Source of the DNA: Campylorhamphus procurvoides
Taxonomy: Eukaryota; Chordata; Aves; Passeriformes; Dendrocolaptidae
Direction: 5' to 3'
DNA length: 64,000 bases
Assembly: GCA_013396655.1 (NCBI GenBank)
Contig: WBMV01008303.1
Coordinates: forward strand, 626,822-690,821
Shown: positions 12,405 through 22,376 of the stretch, one piece after another
How the letters are laid out: the number at the start of each line of letters is the position of its first letter
Numbering within the stretch: the stretch's first letter is position 1
The notes under the pieces: model-generated
What the model was told of the DNA's origin: nothing
Databases searched by the model: none
The model's input: only the letters and a program-made list of their open reading frames with translations
Translations under genes and position numbers: made by a program

Positions 12405-15400
12405 AAAATATGTAAATCGCTAAATATTCAATTATATGTAATATTATGTAAACTACATAATTTTTAATTATACATAGAATAATTGGTCTGTATAAATAAA
12501 TGGGATCATAGACCAACTGATTTAAATTGCATATATTTAAAAATGTTTCCAAGAGGCATTATCTTCAAAGACATACAGGGGCAGATCAACACTAACCAGA
12601 AATCTGGGTGTGACCCCACAAACACTTCCCAAATGTGGAAGAGCAAGGCCACACACTGGAATTCAGCAGGCACAAGTCACCATCACCTGGATCAAAAAGC
12701 TGCAACTCTACAGACTCTGCTGAATAGAATTTTAACACTCTCAAAATTAACTTTTTGACAAGCAACGTAACAGCCTGCTGAGTGAAATCAATGTCCCAGT
12801 TGCAAAGAAGTCAGGCATAGCTGGTTTTATTCAGGAAATATGTCTACGTTACTGGCTCTAGTACCTCTAACAATACTACCCTGTCTTCAGACACATATTT
12901 GCAAAGCAGCTCTGCTGCAGATAGACTTTTCCTCTTCAGCTCTGCTGTTAGCAGCCTCAGGTTTTTTTCATACAGCTAAGTCCTCAGGGAAAGAATTGAT
13001 TTTTAGCATATTACTAAAAACTAGAGTAAATATTCTCCATGTCTTCATTATTTTACCAGCTTTTAAACAGCAACATCAAATCCTGTCCTTCACCGTGCTA
13101 CCAATAGCAGTAAACATGCACAAGGAACAGGAGTCTGGTCACCCATTATTTGGCAAGCTCAATGCAGAACTACTATTTCCCCCAAATACTATCTCTAACC
13201 ATGGTGCAATGTGGGCAAGAGAGGCAAGTTGACATCCTTCTCTGAATCTGCATGACTCAACAGCTGCGCCATGACTCCAAATGCCAACTACACCAAACTC
13301 TCCCTGTGTGGTTTACCAAAACTCTGACGTGCCTGGGGCAGGTGACTTCCAACCTCCACCCTCCTTCTGTGCAAACACACACAGTCTGTAGTTTCATTAT
13401 TGGTGTTTGCTTCCATTTTAAAGGCTTACTAGGTTTGATTTTCCACACTATCTTGTTTCGCTGATAGTATGTTTGGATTTTGATAGCAGCACTGGCTGTA
13501 CCAATAAAAGCAAATCTTAGTAAATTACTATCATAACACAATAATGGTATAAATAATATGTGCCCAAGTACAGGCAAGAAAATTGATTAGGATGGACAGC
13601 CTGGAAGACACAAAACCAACATTATTAATAATAAGTTAAGTAAGGAAAAGCACCCAAGTCTATAGCCCAAGTAGAAAAGAATGCTTGATAATTAAATGTT
13701 AGTTAGTAGCATTAGCTGCCAAAAGTTGTTCATTTGCAGTGATCAAACTGTGCTTTAAAATGATACAACTGACCAAGGAAATTAGGATTCAAGTACTCCC
13801 ATATCCTTAGACCAGGTCATAATAGGACATGTTTTTCTTTCTAGAAACAAAGCCTTGTTCCAGTCACAGCATGGGACCGGTCTGTGTTATTGTTTGTACA
13901 GTCAGATAGCATAAGTAAAGCATTTTAAGCAGACAAAAAACCAGCTCCCAACACTAATGCCACTGCAGTCTGCATTTTTGGATAACTATTAACACTAATA
14001 AAAAGCAAAACCTTTAGGCAATAACTTCTTACCATCTAGACAATGATATGAAAAATAACATTAGTGATTTTCCTAGGGATGGGCTCATACACATTATACA
14101 GCCCTTGGTGCTGTGCCTGGCATATCCTGCTCCTTCAGTGAGGGGAGAGCAGGACACAGCAGTCCTGCCCCTCTCTGCTGCCCACTGACAAGAGCAGCAG
14201 AGATGGGGGTTAAATCCTGGCAGGGCAAAGAGCAGACAACAGCCACACCCTGCTGCCAGGTGAGTGACAGACCAGCAGCCTGAACCCCCTGTTCTAACCC
14301 TCCAAGAGTCACAATGAACACAACACAACTGTAGTCCCTGAAAATAGCCATAAATCATATAGATTTCAATTTGATTTTAACCCTATGTACGTTATCCTAT
14401 CCTTTCCATTTCGACAGATAACATAATTTGCCAGGATTTCCTCAGTGTTGAAGCTCTCAATCTCTGACACCTTTGAAACCACTTTTAAAGCAGAAGACAT
14501 CTGTATACCTCAGGTGATTGCATGGTAGCTGCTGAGATTCTTCATTCCTCTCAGATGTGCAGCAAAACCACGAAGTACTACCAGCTGAATTCATGTAAGG
14601 ACTAAATCCATTGACTTGATGGCTTTCAGCTTGTTCTTGTTGATTGATGAGACAACTTCAGCTGCTAATCAAAAGGGATTTGGGAAAAAACCCTAAAAGT
14701 CCCCCTTTCCTGAGCCAGTGCACAGCAGTATGAATTGTCTCTATGCTACCTCTGTTCTGTGCACAAACAGAACCTCAGTCTCCTGGTGTTAAATGAACAC
14801 TAAAATCAAATGGAATTTTTTCAAAAACCAGCTTAAAAACCAACAAAGAAAGCAGAAAAGGATGCTTATGTTCTTTCACAGCACAGTTTGCTTCAATACT
14901 CACAGGAATATAAAACCAACTATGAATAGGACTGTGGTGAGCAAGAAAATTACATCAATTCATACACTTCCTTGTTCTCCCATCTCTATTAACTCTGCAA
15001 AGCAAAGCTATCATAAGGGGAAGTAGAACACTTACATTGCTCAGAAACAGCACTGGCAGCTGGCATGTTGAAACCCAATGTAAGGGCATGTGTGCAGTAA
15101 ATACCATATAAAGCTTTTTTTTTTAAATTCTTCTGAAAAACACAGGTGAAACTAACTACAGCCTCAACTGTTCAAAATGCAGGAATCAGTCTCCTACCCT
15201 CAACAATAGAAGGCAGCAGGATGATATTTGTAAGGTCTTGAGAGATTTTGAGTTCCTTTTACATGTAACCCAGATACTGAAAATCTTTTAGGAACTCCAA
15301 GATTACATGTGCATGCATCTTCTACACAAACATGAAAAACAGATTTTATTTAAGAAATAGGATTTTAATGTTGTTACTTTGTCAAGGAAGTAGGGCTTTA

Positions 15401-16012
15401 AGAGCACCAAACATCAAAAGAATTGACAATTCTCTAAGCAGGCATCTCAGCAAAACTGTCAGGAAACTATTTACCTGTCTGGTTTATAAATGAATCATAC
15501 ATACAAGTTCCTTCCAATAAGCAAAACTGCAGTGTGGTTGGAACATAAGCATATCTCACTTTTAATCTCAAATTCTTAAGACTCATATCTGTTAACAAAA
15601 AAACGTCTGCAGTAACTTACTTATACAAACATGTAGAAATTCACATGATTGCATCTGACATCAGGATCTTCCCCAGCACAGCTCATACACTTCATCCTTC
15701 AGGAAAAACAAAATAAACCCATCAGTTATCTAAACTCTGCTAAGCACAGAATGCCATGCAACTGCAAGTTCTAAAACACAATAAATTAAGCACAGACATG
15801 ATAGCTTCTCCTAGGTGCAGTGCCTAACCACAGTCTCTCACCTGCAGATTATATCCCTGACTCAATTACAGCTCTGCAAAGGCAGGTGCAACATCCACAC
15901 AAATAAACCCTTAAAAAGCAGGAAAAAAACATCTGCAAGTTACAAAAAATGGCAGACAGATGAATACAAAGAGACCCCCCCCCTTAGTCAATATAGAAAC
16001 ATTGCAAAGATA

Positions 16013-16040
16013 AGCAATAATAATAATGTATATCATTATC
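16013..16040. repeat. Short (AAT)n simple repeat
   Basis: Four tandem AAT-type units ('aataataataat') followed by AT-rich sequence. A microsatellite seed only. Confidence 0.6.
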
Positions 16041-16768
16041 AAAAGAATCTCTAAAGTTACAAGACTTCAGAAAAAGTGGGATAACTCTTGTTTCACCTTG
16101 ACATCAATCCAAATCTTTAAGGCAGTCAGACCTTCGCATTACCAAATTCAGTACCTGTGCCACTGCTAATTCCTAAAGAGCTCATGTCTTTCACCAAAGA
16201 AAGTATAAAAAACTGGAGGACAAGCATGACAACAGAGAACAAAAGCCTCTCACCTCAGCCTTAAGGTAAAGCTGAATAAATGACAATACACAATGCTCAA
16301 AACACTGCAAAAAGGGAATCTACCCAATAGACCACAGAACCATGTAGAAGGCAATGGGTGGAAATTCCCATCACCACCAGACTCTTCACACCTCCCACTG
16401 CTGTCAGAAAAGAGGAAATGAGAGCAGGCATTTAGTGATTGGGACTGAGAGACCAATGAAATCCTCTTACAAACTGGGACAGTGAAAAAAAAGAAAAAAA
16501 GCAATAATGGCCATCATTGTTTTCTGTTCTGAAATGACACTTCTGCATAAGTAATCATTTTTGCATAAATCTTTGCAGAATTAAAATCAGATTTGTTTGC
16601 TGAAGGTAACAGGTACTATAGACATAGCAGTTCAGCTTAGAAAAGGTGATTACAGACTTCTGGGAGTTGTTTTGTACCGGTCTGGCTCCGAAAACTTCAG
16701 GGAACAAGTTCTTCACTTCCACTAGAAAATTTTCACTTCCATTTGCTGCAGAAAGTTTTATCTCTCAC

Positions 16769-16785
16769 CTTTTTTTTTTTTTTTA
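16769..16785. repeat. Poly-T tract
   Basis: An uninterrupted T run of about 15 bases. Read on the minus strand it is a poly-A tract, but no retroposed gene or SINE is visible beside it. Confidence 0.7.
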
Positions 16786-19250
16786 ACTCCATGCACATAC
16801 AAGTGCTCAAAGTCCATCACCCCTTACTGTCATCATGTCATATGGCAAAAGTTAAGCAGCCCCAGGTAGAACAGATTTTCTGGATGGCAAAATACAAGAG
16901 AAAATCCAACTGCAGGAGGCCTTGGTCATTTATCTCCCCCTCAAAGATCTCCTGTAACAAAGCAACACTATACCATGGGTTTGTGAGTTGAGTTGTCTGA
17001 CCAGCTACCCAAAAGATTAAATGTCTTAACCCAACCTTACTGTTTTCTTTTTTACAAAATATCTAAAGGCACACTTCAGAAAAATGGATGAGAGAACCAG
17101 TGATACCCATGTCCCCAGGCCCCTGTCCCTCTCCACGTCCCTGTTTTTATGATTGACCTTTTACTTTCCAATAGTTAGCCTCTAATCATTACAAAATCCA
17201 GTATTTCTTACTATCTACCTCAAAGCTGACAGAAAGCACTGCTAAAGGCTGCTCACTAAGAACTGATTTTCATTCCTTTCTCAGCTCCACTGCCTGTAAA
17301 GTGTGTTAATAAAGCCTTCTGAGCTGCATTAGAATCTATTCTGACAAAAGACAATCACCAACTCTAAGAGCATTACCATGCTTTTTGCACTGCTGAGCTG
17401 TAAAAGCAAAATTACAGAAAAGAGACATCAAGAAAGTCTCAGTACCAGGAAACACCTCAAATTTCTGAAGGCACATTACTGTAATAGCTGAGAAGATCCT
17501 CCATTTCATTTCCTGTGGATCAAATTTGTACATCTTTACTCAGTCCTAATTCAACTGGAACCCACTGACTGAACAAAGACATAAGAGGCAAAGCTCTTTA
17601 GGCCTTGCAAAATTTTCCACAGTCCAAATGAGAAGAGACTATTTGTTTCAGAAAGACTTGGAGTACAGTGATGCTCTAAATAATTGAAATGCAGCACTAG
17701 TTAACAAATGGCTTGCTGCAACATTATATGGTAAACTCACAAATGAAAATGGACTGTCTCTGACCACTGACATACCATTAAATACCCAAAGAACACGATT
17801 AAACAAGATGTATTTTAAAGCACTCTTTTGCCAAACTTCACTGGAAGTACTAAAATGAGGAAAACTCCTTGCCCACCATTACCTTCTGTTTTTTCTCTTC
17901 GCATCCAAACTAGTTTTAGTTTTGCTTTTGAGCTTCATGAGCTGCTCATGCATGTGAAGTTCCTCAGACTCAGCATAACAATCTACACAATTTTAAATGA
18001 GGGTCCTTATACAATTTATTATAGCATCTTAGCTAATCGGGTTACACTCTGTCCCAAAACAGGAAAATAATATTTAGATTTCACAATTTTTAAAAAATAA
18101 AACAAAACACACCTAATCATGCATAAGAGCATGTATCTGTACAAAATACAACATAGCTTAATTTGCAGCAGAAGTTACAAGGAAATGACTCCAGATGACT
18201 GTTTCTTTGCTTTCACCCAAACTGTGATTATCAATATAACCTACTAGAGCTCTCAGCTGATGGTAATTTTGTTTTAAAATTAGTTACTTCAAATAAAACT
18301 CTTCATATATAAAACAACTATTGACAATGCCGATTTATATCCTCATTATAGTCTTTCCAAGATGATGTCAAGACAGAACAGCAGAGGAACTTTGACTTTA
18401 CCTTATATATATCAAGTGAAATGTTCTGGAAATAACCTGGACATCAGATGGGTTGAATTTGGCATTTCAGAAATGACTCATCAGCCATCCTCCAGCTGGG
18501 TCATGGCGCCTGCACTGCTCTGACACCCCTCAGTGCACACCAGGGTCTGGAACTGTCTGGAGAGGCAGCCACAGTTACCACAAAAACCCACTGGGAATTT
18601 CATCACTGTTTTCAGCTAGAGCAGAATGAGGTCGTTTAAGATGAAAACATGAGAGCAAATATACCTGACCTGTCTGAGTTTAAAAATGATGACAAAGGTC
18701 TGCCTTGGATTCCTGCAGGAGCATGGTGGTGTTTTCCCCGGTTCTTACACTTCGTACATTCCTGTTCTGCAACCCATCCCTGAAACATATCATTTTAAGA
18801 CAAACAACTGCAGTACTTCAAGAAAAACTGAGCCCCATCGCTTAGGGCAGGGCACAGGCTGAGGGGAGCCCAAGCTGGGACCCAAAATATCCTGTGAAGA
18901 TTCTCAACTTCGGGCCCATCAGCTGAGGCTATCTCAGCAGGGAGGCTGCTGAGGCGATGGCAGTGCCCACAGAACTACAGCCTACACAGCTTTGCTTTGA
19001 CCCCCTTATGAAACAACAGCCGTAACTTTGAAACCGCTAAAGAACATCTTCATTAAAAGGCTCAGGCGGAAAAGCGCGGCCAAGGGGTGAGAACACGGGA
19101 GCGCTGCTCCGCACCGGGCAGGGGGGCTCACTGCGAACTGAGGCTCTGCAAGCCGGGGGGCTCTCCTGCTCTGGGCGACCACTAGACTAAAAAGAATCCC
19201 CCAGAGCCAACCAAACCCCCACAGCGCCGGCCGGGCTGCAGCCCCTCGCC

Positions 19251-19435
19251 CAGGTGAGGTGCGGGGCGATGAGCAGCGCCCAAACCAGGTGAGGTGCGGG
19301 GCGATGAGCAGCGCCTAGCCCGGGTGAGTTGCGGGGCGATGAGCAGTGCCCAGCTCAGGTGAGGTGCGGGGTGGGGCGATGAGCAGTGCCCAGCCCGGGT
19401 GAGCTGCGGGGCGGTGCGGGGAGCAGCGCCCAGCC
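19251..19435 (+). repeat. Minisatellite, five units of 35-40 bp, in the CpG island
   Basis: Units start at 19251, 19286, 19321, 19356 and 19396. The first three are 35 bp and the last two are 40 bp through an internal 5-base gain. Each begins with CAGGTGAGGT or CGGGTGAGNT, continues 'gcggggcgatgagcagygcc' with variation, and ends near 'cagcc'. Every unit therefore carries a near-consensus 5' splice-site motif on the + strand. Units have diverged by a few substitutions. The array is expected to vary in copy number between individuals. Confidence 0.9.
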
Positions 19436-19619
19436 CAGCCCAGCCATCCCCGGGGGAGAGCTCTGGGGCGTCCCCACACACAACCTCCTCCCCGAGGGAT
19501 GGAGGGGCGGTAAGAACAGGGAGGGGAAGGAGAGGCGAGGAAGCGGGGCAGCGGCACCCCCGCCCCTGTGGGCACCTCCGGGGCGGGGTGGCCCAGCCCA
19601 GCAGGTGAGCGCGGCCGCA

Positions 19620-19760
19620 GCTGCGCCCCGTGGGCGGAGCGCGGGGCGGGGAGCGCCGGGCCGGGCTGTGCCGTGCCGTGCTGTGCCGTGCTGGGGACAC
19701 ACTGCCTCCTTCCCCCCCTCGCCTCCGCCCGCACTTTCTTCGTTCTCTCTGCCGGGACAG
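19620..19760 (+). promoter_or_regulatory. Likely PRKCD core promoter, GC-box type without TATA
   Basis: Two GC boxes ('gggcgg' and 'ggggcggggag') at about 19632-19652 are followed by a pyrimidine-rich tract (about 19708-19757) of the sort used by dispersed, TATA-less vertebrate promoters. A strong splice donor follows at 19811. Placement of the start site is inference; nothing in the sequence fixes a single base. Confidence 0.35.
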
Positions 19761-19810
19761 CGCCCGAAACTCGGCTCTGGCCGCGGCCCCCGAGGGCTCC
19801 CTGGACGCGG
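19700..19810 (+). other. PRKCD: Candidate non-coding exon 1 of PRKCD
   Basis: The sequence ends in GACGCGG|GTGAGTGG, a strong 5' splice site at 19811, just downstream of the GC boxes and a pyrimidine-rich segment. In known vertebrate PRKCD genes the 5' UTR is split by a long first intron, which fits a 34-kb jump to the acceptor at 53710/53711. The left end is a guess. A second donor, CCAGCAG|GTGAGCG at 19605, could end an alternative upstream first exon. Confidence 0.35.
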
Positions 19811-20007
19811 GTGAGTGGCCGTACCCGGCCCGGCGTGGGGCTCGTCCCGCTCCGCAGCTCCTGCCTCGGCTGCTGCGGGGGTGAAAGGAGGAAGCGAGAC
19901 GGGTTCGGCTCCCTCCGGCCCGGGCGGCTTCCGTGGGGCGCCCGGCGGGCAGGGACGGGGTGCGGGGCTCGTCGCGGGTGTGCCCCGTGGGGGCGGTGGG
20001 GCTGCCC

Positions 20008-20061
20008 CTGCCCCGGGGGTCCCTCCTGCCCCGGGGGTCTGTCCTGCCCCCGGGGAGCCGC
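20008..20061 (+). repeat. Short tandem repeat of an 18-bp GC-rich unit
   Basis: Two near-identical 18-base units (20008-20025 and 20026-20043) with core CTGCCCCGGGGGTC, then a degenerate third. It sits next to G-runs (about 19987-20002) that could form a G-quadruplex. It lies in the downstream part of the CpG island. Confidence 0.8.
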
Positions 20062-22248
20062 TCTTGTCCCGGGGCTGCTCTTGCGGCGCCTCCGTGTCGG
20101 GTTCTGGGGCCGGGAGCTGCCGACCCTGCCCGCCCGAACCTCCCCGCCGCTCCCCTCGGCGGTGCGGGCAGAGCCTGGCCGGCTGTGTCCGTGGGAGGAG
20201 GCAGCGACATCCCCGAGGCCGGTCCTGACAGAAACATGGAGTTTCCTCCCGGCAGAAATGCCAGCTCTGGCGATACCAACTTCTTTTTCCCCACCCTGAT
20301 GCTCTGTTTCGGTCTCCGCGCGACGGAGAGTTGGGGGGATAAAATGCACAATCTTTTAAATGCTCAGGTTTCCAGCTGAGTGGAGACAGACAGTAAGGAA
20401 TGAAGGAGCAGGAATGCCTTATGCTTTTGTGTATGCACATGCCAGGCGTGCATCTATTAGAAAACAATTTTCAGTTCATCGCTAGAGAATTCCCCGTTTG
20501 CATTAGGGTATGAAATATTAAAATAATTGGATTATGGCATTCTGCGGTTACATTTGTTGTCCGTTTGCTTGTGGGCCCTGAGTGTTGCACCACTTCACGT
20601 CTAGATTGTTCAAGTACACAGAGCAAGGTGTTGGTGTGGACACGGGAGCTCTTGCAGGGGGTTTCTGTGCAGAGATGATACTGCTCTGTATCCTGGCTCT
20701 TGCCAGTTGGATACTTCAGAGGGCAATATGCAGAGCAGACGGGTGTGGGAGAATCAGTTCTCATACTAGAGCTTTTCCTAGTTTTAGAAACTCATTTAAA
20801 GCCTGGTTTTCAGTGTTTTTTTTATCTCTATAAACAGTCAGTGTTCAAATCCTGGATACTCTTGTGTGTTTAGATCCTTTTAAATCTTGCTTGGTCCTTG
20901 GCCCTGTACAGTCATTACACTATTAACAATGTAATAGCAAATAACCTCTTTGGCTTTCCATCTCTCAACTAATGCAGTGCAGGGCTGTGCTAATCAAATA
21001 GGAAGCTATAGCCAAGCATAACCAGTGTAGCCTTCTGAGTAAGGCACTATGAAGAAGTACTTCTTTAGTGGTTAAGCAATAATTCGTAAGCATCTTTTTT
21101 CAAAAAGTGTATATGCAGGATTTCCTGTTTATTTAGTTCCTGAAAATGGCTGTATTAAAAAATTAGCTCTTTGTCTTTGGACTGAGAGATTTTGATCACC
21201 TCAAGACACTGCTATGGGAACTTGCAAATATGCTGTGAGGAGAGAAACAAACACAAGGCTGCATTAGATATCTTTTTTCTTTAATGTTTCTCGCCCTCAC
21301 CTTGGGTTTCATAATAAAATACAGGTGTGTGTTTTGGTTTAAGAAATAACTAAATGCTGGAATTTTCAATTTTCTTGATCCACGTAGTTTTGCTCAGTCT
21401 TTTGCTCAGTTTTGCTTTTTGTAAGACTGAATATAGCCAAGTTCTAAAGATGTATGATTATCAAAATGAAGTATATTACTTTTGGAATTTTGACTTTAAA
21501 AGTTTATACACGTAATAAAGGTATTTCACTAGTTAAATGTGCATGTATTGCTAAACACAAAAGGATTTAGAGGCAGCACAAAAGAATTAAGAGTTAGCAA
21601 TACTTTGAAATTTTCATCATACATTTCATAATTCAGATTTAGGTATGAAGGAATTGCTGCCACTCAGTGGCTGATACAAACATACAGAAAAATATATTCA
21701 GTTACACAGATGTGATGTTTGTGTGGTTAATGAATAAGTCATATGGTAATTCTGTTCTGTCAATATGTGTGAGAATTGGTCAGGAAGATGCTTGTATTGT
21801 TCTCAGTAGAAAAGAGCTTGTTCTCAATTTCTGTCCACTTTGCGTTTAATTAATTATAACCCACCTTTTCATTAGACATAATTATACAGTAGGGTCATAC
21901 TTTTTTATTGAATGGAATAGTGAACTAGCATAATAATTTTTACTTTTTGATGACACAGCATAGAAGGAATTATTTCTGTATAAGAAACTATTTCTAAACT
22001 AAAAACTTTGGAAATTTAGCTACTTTTGCTAAAGAGAAATATTTAAAAGAACCTCTCAAAGGGAACTTGACTATTTGATGCTACATAGGTCAAGGAAGTA
22101 ACAATAAAACTTGGAAAGATGCTATCTTTTATTAAAATAACTGATTTCCTGTGAGAAGCATAGAAGCTTTCAGGCCTCTGAGTTTATTTTGATGTCTAAA
22201 AATCATAGTCATTACAATTAAAGTTCATCTCAGATTGAGTCTCATCCC

Positions 22249-22376
22249 GAAGTGTTCAAGACCAGGTTGGACAGGACTTTGAGCACCCTTGTCTAGTGGA
22301 AGCCCATGGCAAGGGGATTGGAGTGAGAGGAGATGATCTCTGAGGTCCCAGCCTAAACCAGCCTTTCATTCTATGA
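22249..22376 (+). mobile_element. CR1 LINE fragment (3' end), sense
   Basis: Shows the CR1 3'-region order: 'gtgttcaagaccaggttgga', then 'gcacccttgtctagtgga', then 'ccatggcaagggg', then 'gatgatctctgaggtccc', ending 'attctatga'. It is 5'-truncated, as is usual for CR1, with small deletions compared with other copies. It sits in PRKCD intron 1. Confidence 0.9.

Larger units (their letters stand above)
1..19049 (-). other. Unannotated left flank, probably introns of a divergent minus-strand transcript
   Basis: No gene can be named here. By eye the + strand is consistently richer in A than T, with many A/purine-rich runs (for example 9540-9620), whereas right of the CpG island the + strand is T-rich. 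In vertebrates the non-template strand of transcribed DNA usually carries T over A, so this suggests transcription on the minus strand from the island. Short minus-strand segments with acceptor, open frame and donor occur at 634-711, 2911-2986, 5722-5896, 14033-14337, 15627-15696, 16132-16187, 16324-16400 and 18670-18779, and are listed as findings. None resembles RFT1, the divergent neighbour of PRKCD in mammals. No CR1 copy was recognised. The alternative is plain intergenic DNA. Confidence 0.4.
19050..20330. promoter_or_regulatory. CpG island, probable bidirectional promoter (PRKCD to the right)
   Basis: About 1.3 kb of very GC-rich, CpG-dense sequence with sharp edges against AT-rich flanks on both sides. 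It is the only CpG island in the window. It holds several GC boxes ('gggcgg', for example within 19632-19652), C/G-rich tandem repeats and two consensus + strand splice donors (19605 and 19811). It lies 34 kb upstream of the PRKCD start codon on the same side. In mammals PRKCD also has a non-coding first exon and a long first intron, so the island is the natural PRKCD promoter. The A/T strand bias changes sign across it, which suggests that a minus-strand transcript also starts here. The stop-poor, GC-rich sequence creates overlapping open frames of up to 389 codons on both strands, and I take these as compositional artefacts. Confidence 0.75.

Noticed and set aside
1..19049. RFT1 or TKT exons, the expected neighbours of PRKCD
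   Set aside because: I compared minus-strand open segments with the known features of both proteins and saw no matching stretch, so neither is annotated.
19182..20467. Overlapping open frames of 344-389 codons on the minus strand and up to 243 codons on the plus strand
   Set aside because: They lie in the CpG island, where GC-rich sequence lacks stop codons in every frame. The peptides are low-complexity Pro/Arg/Gly/Ala, change register at the tandem repeats and match no family I know.
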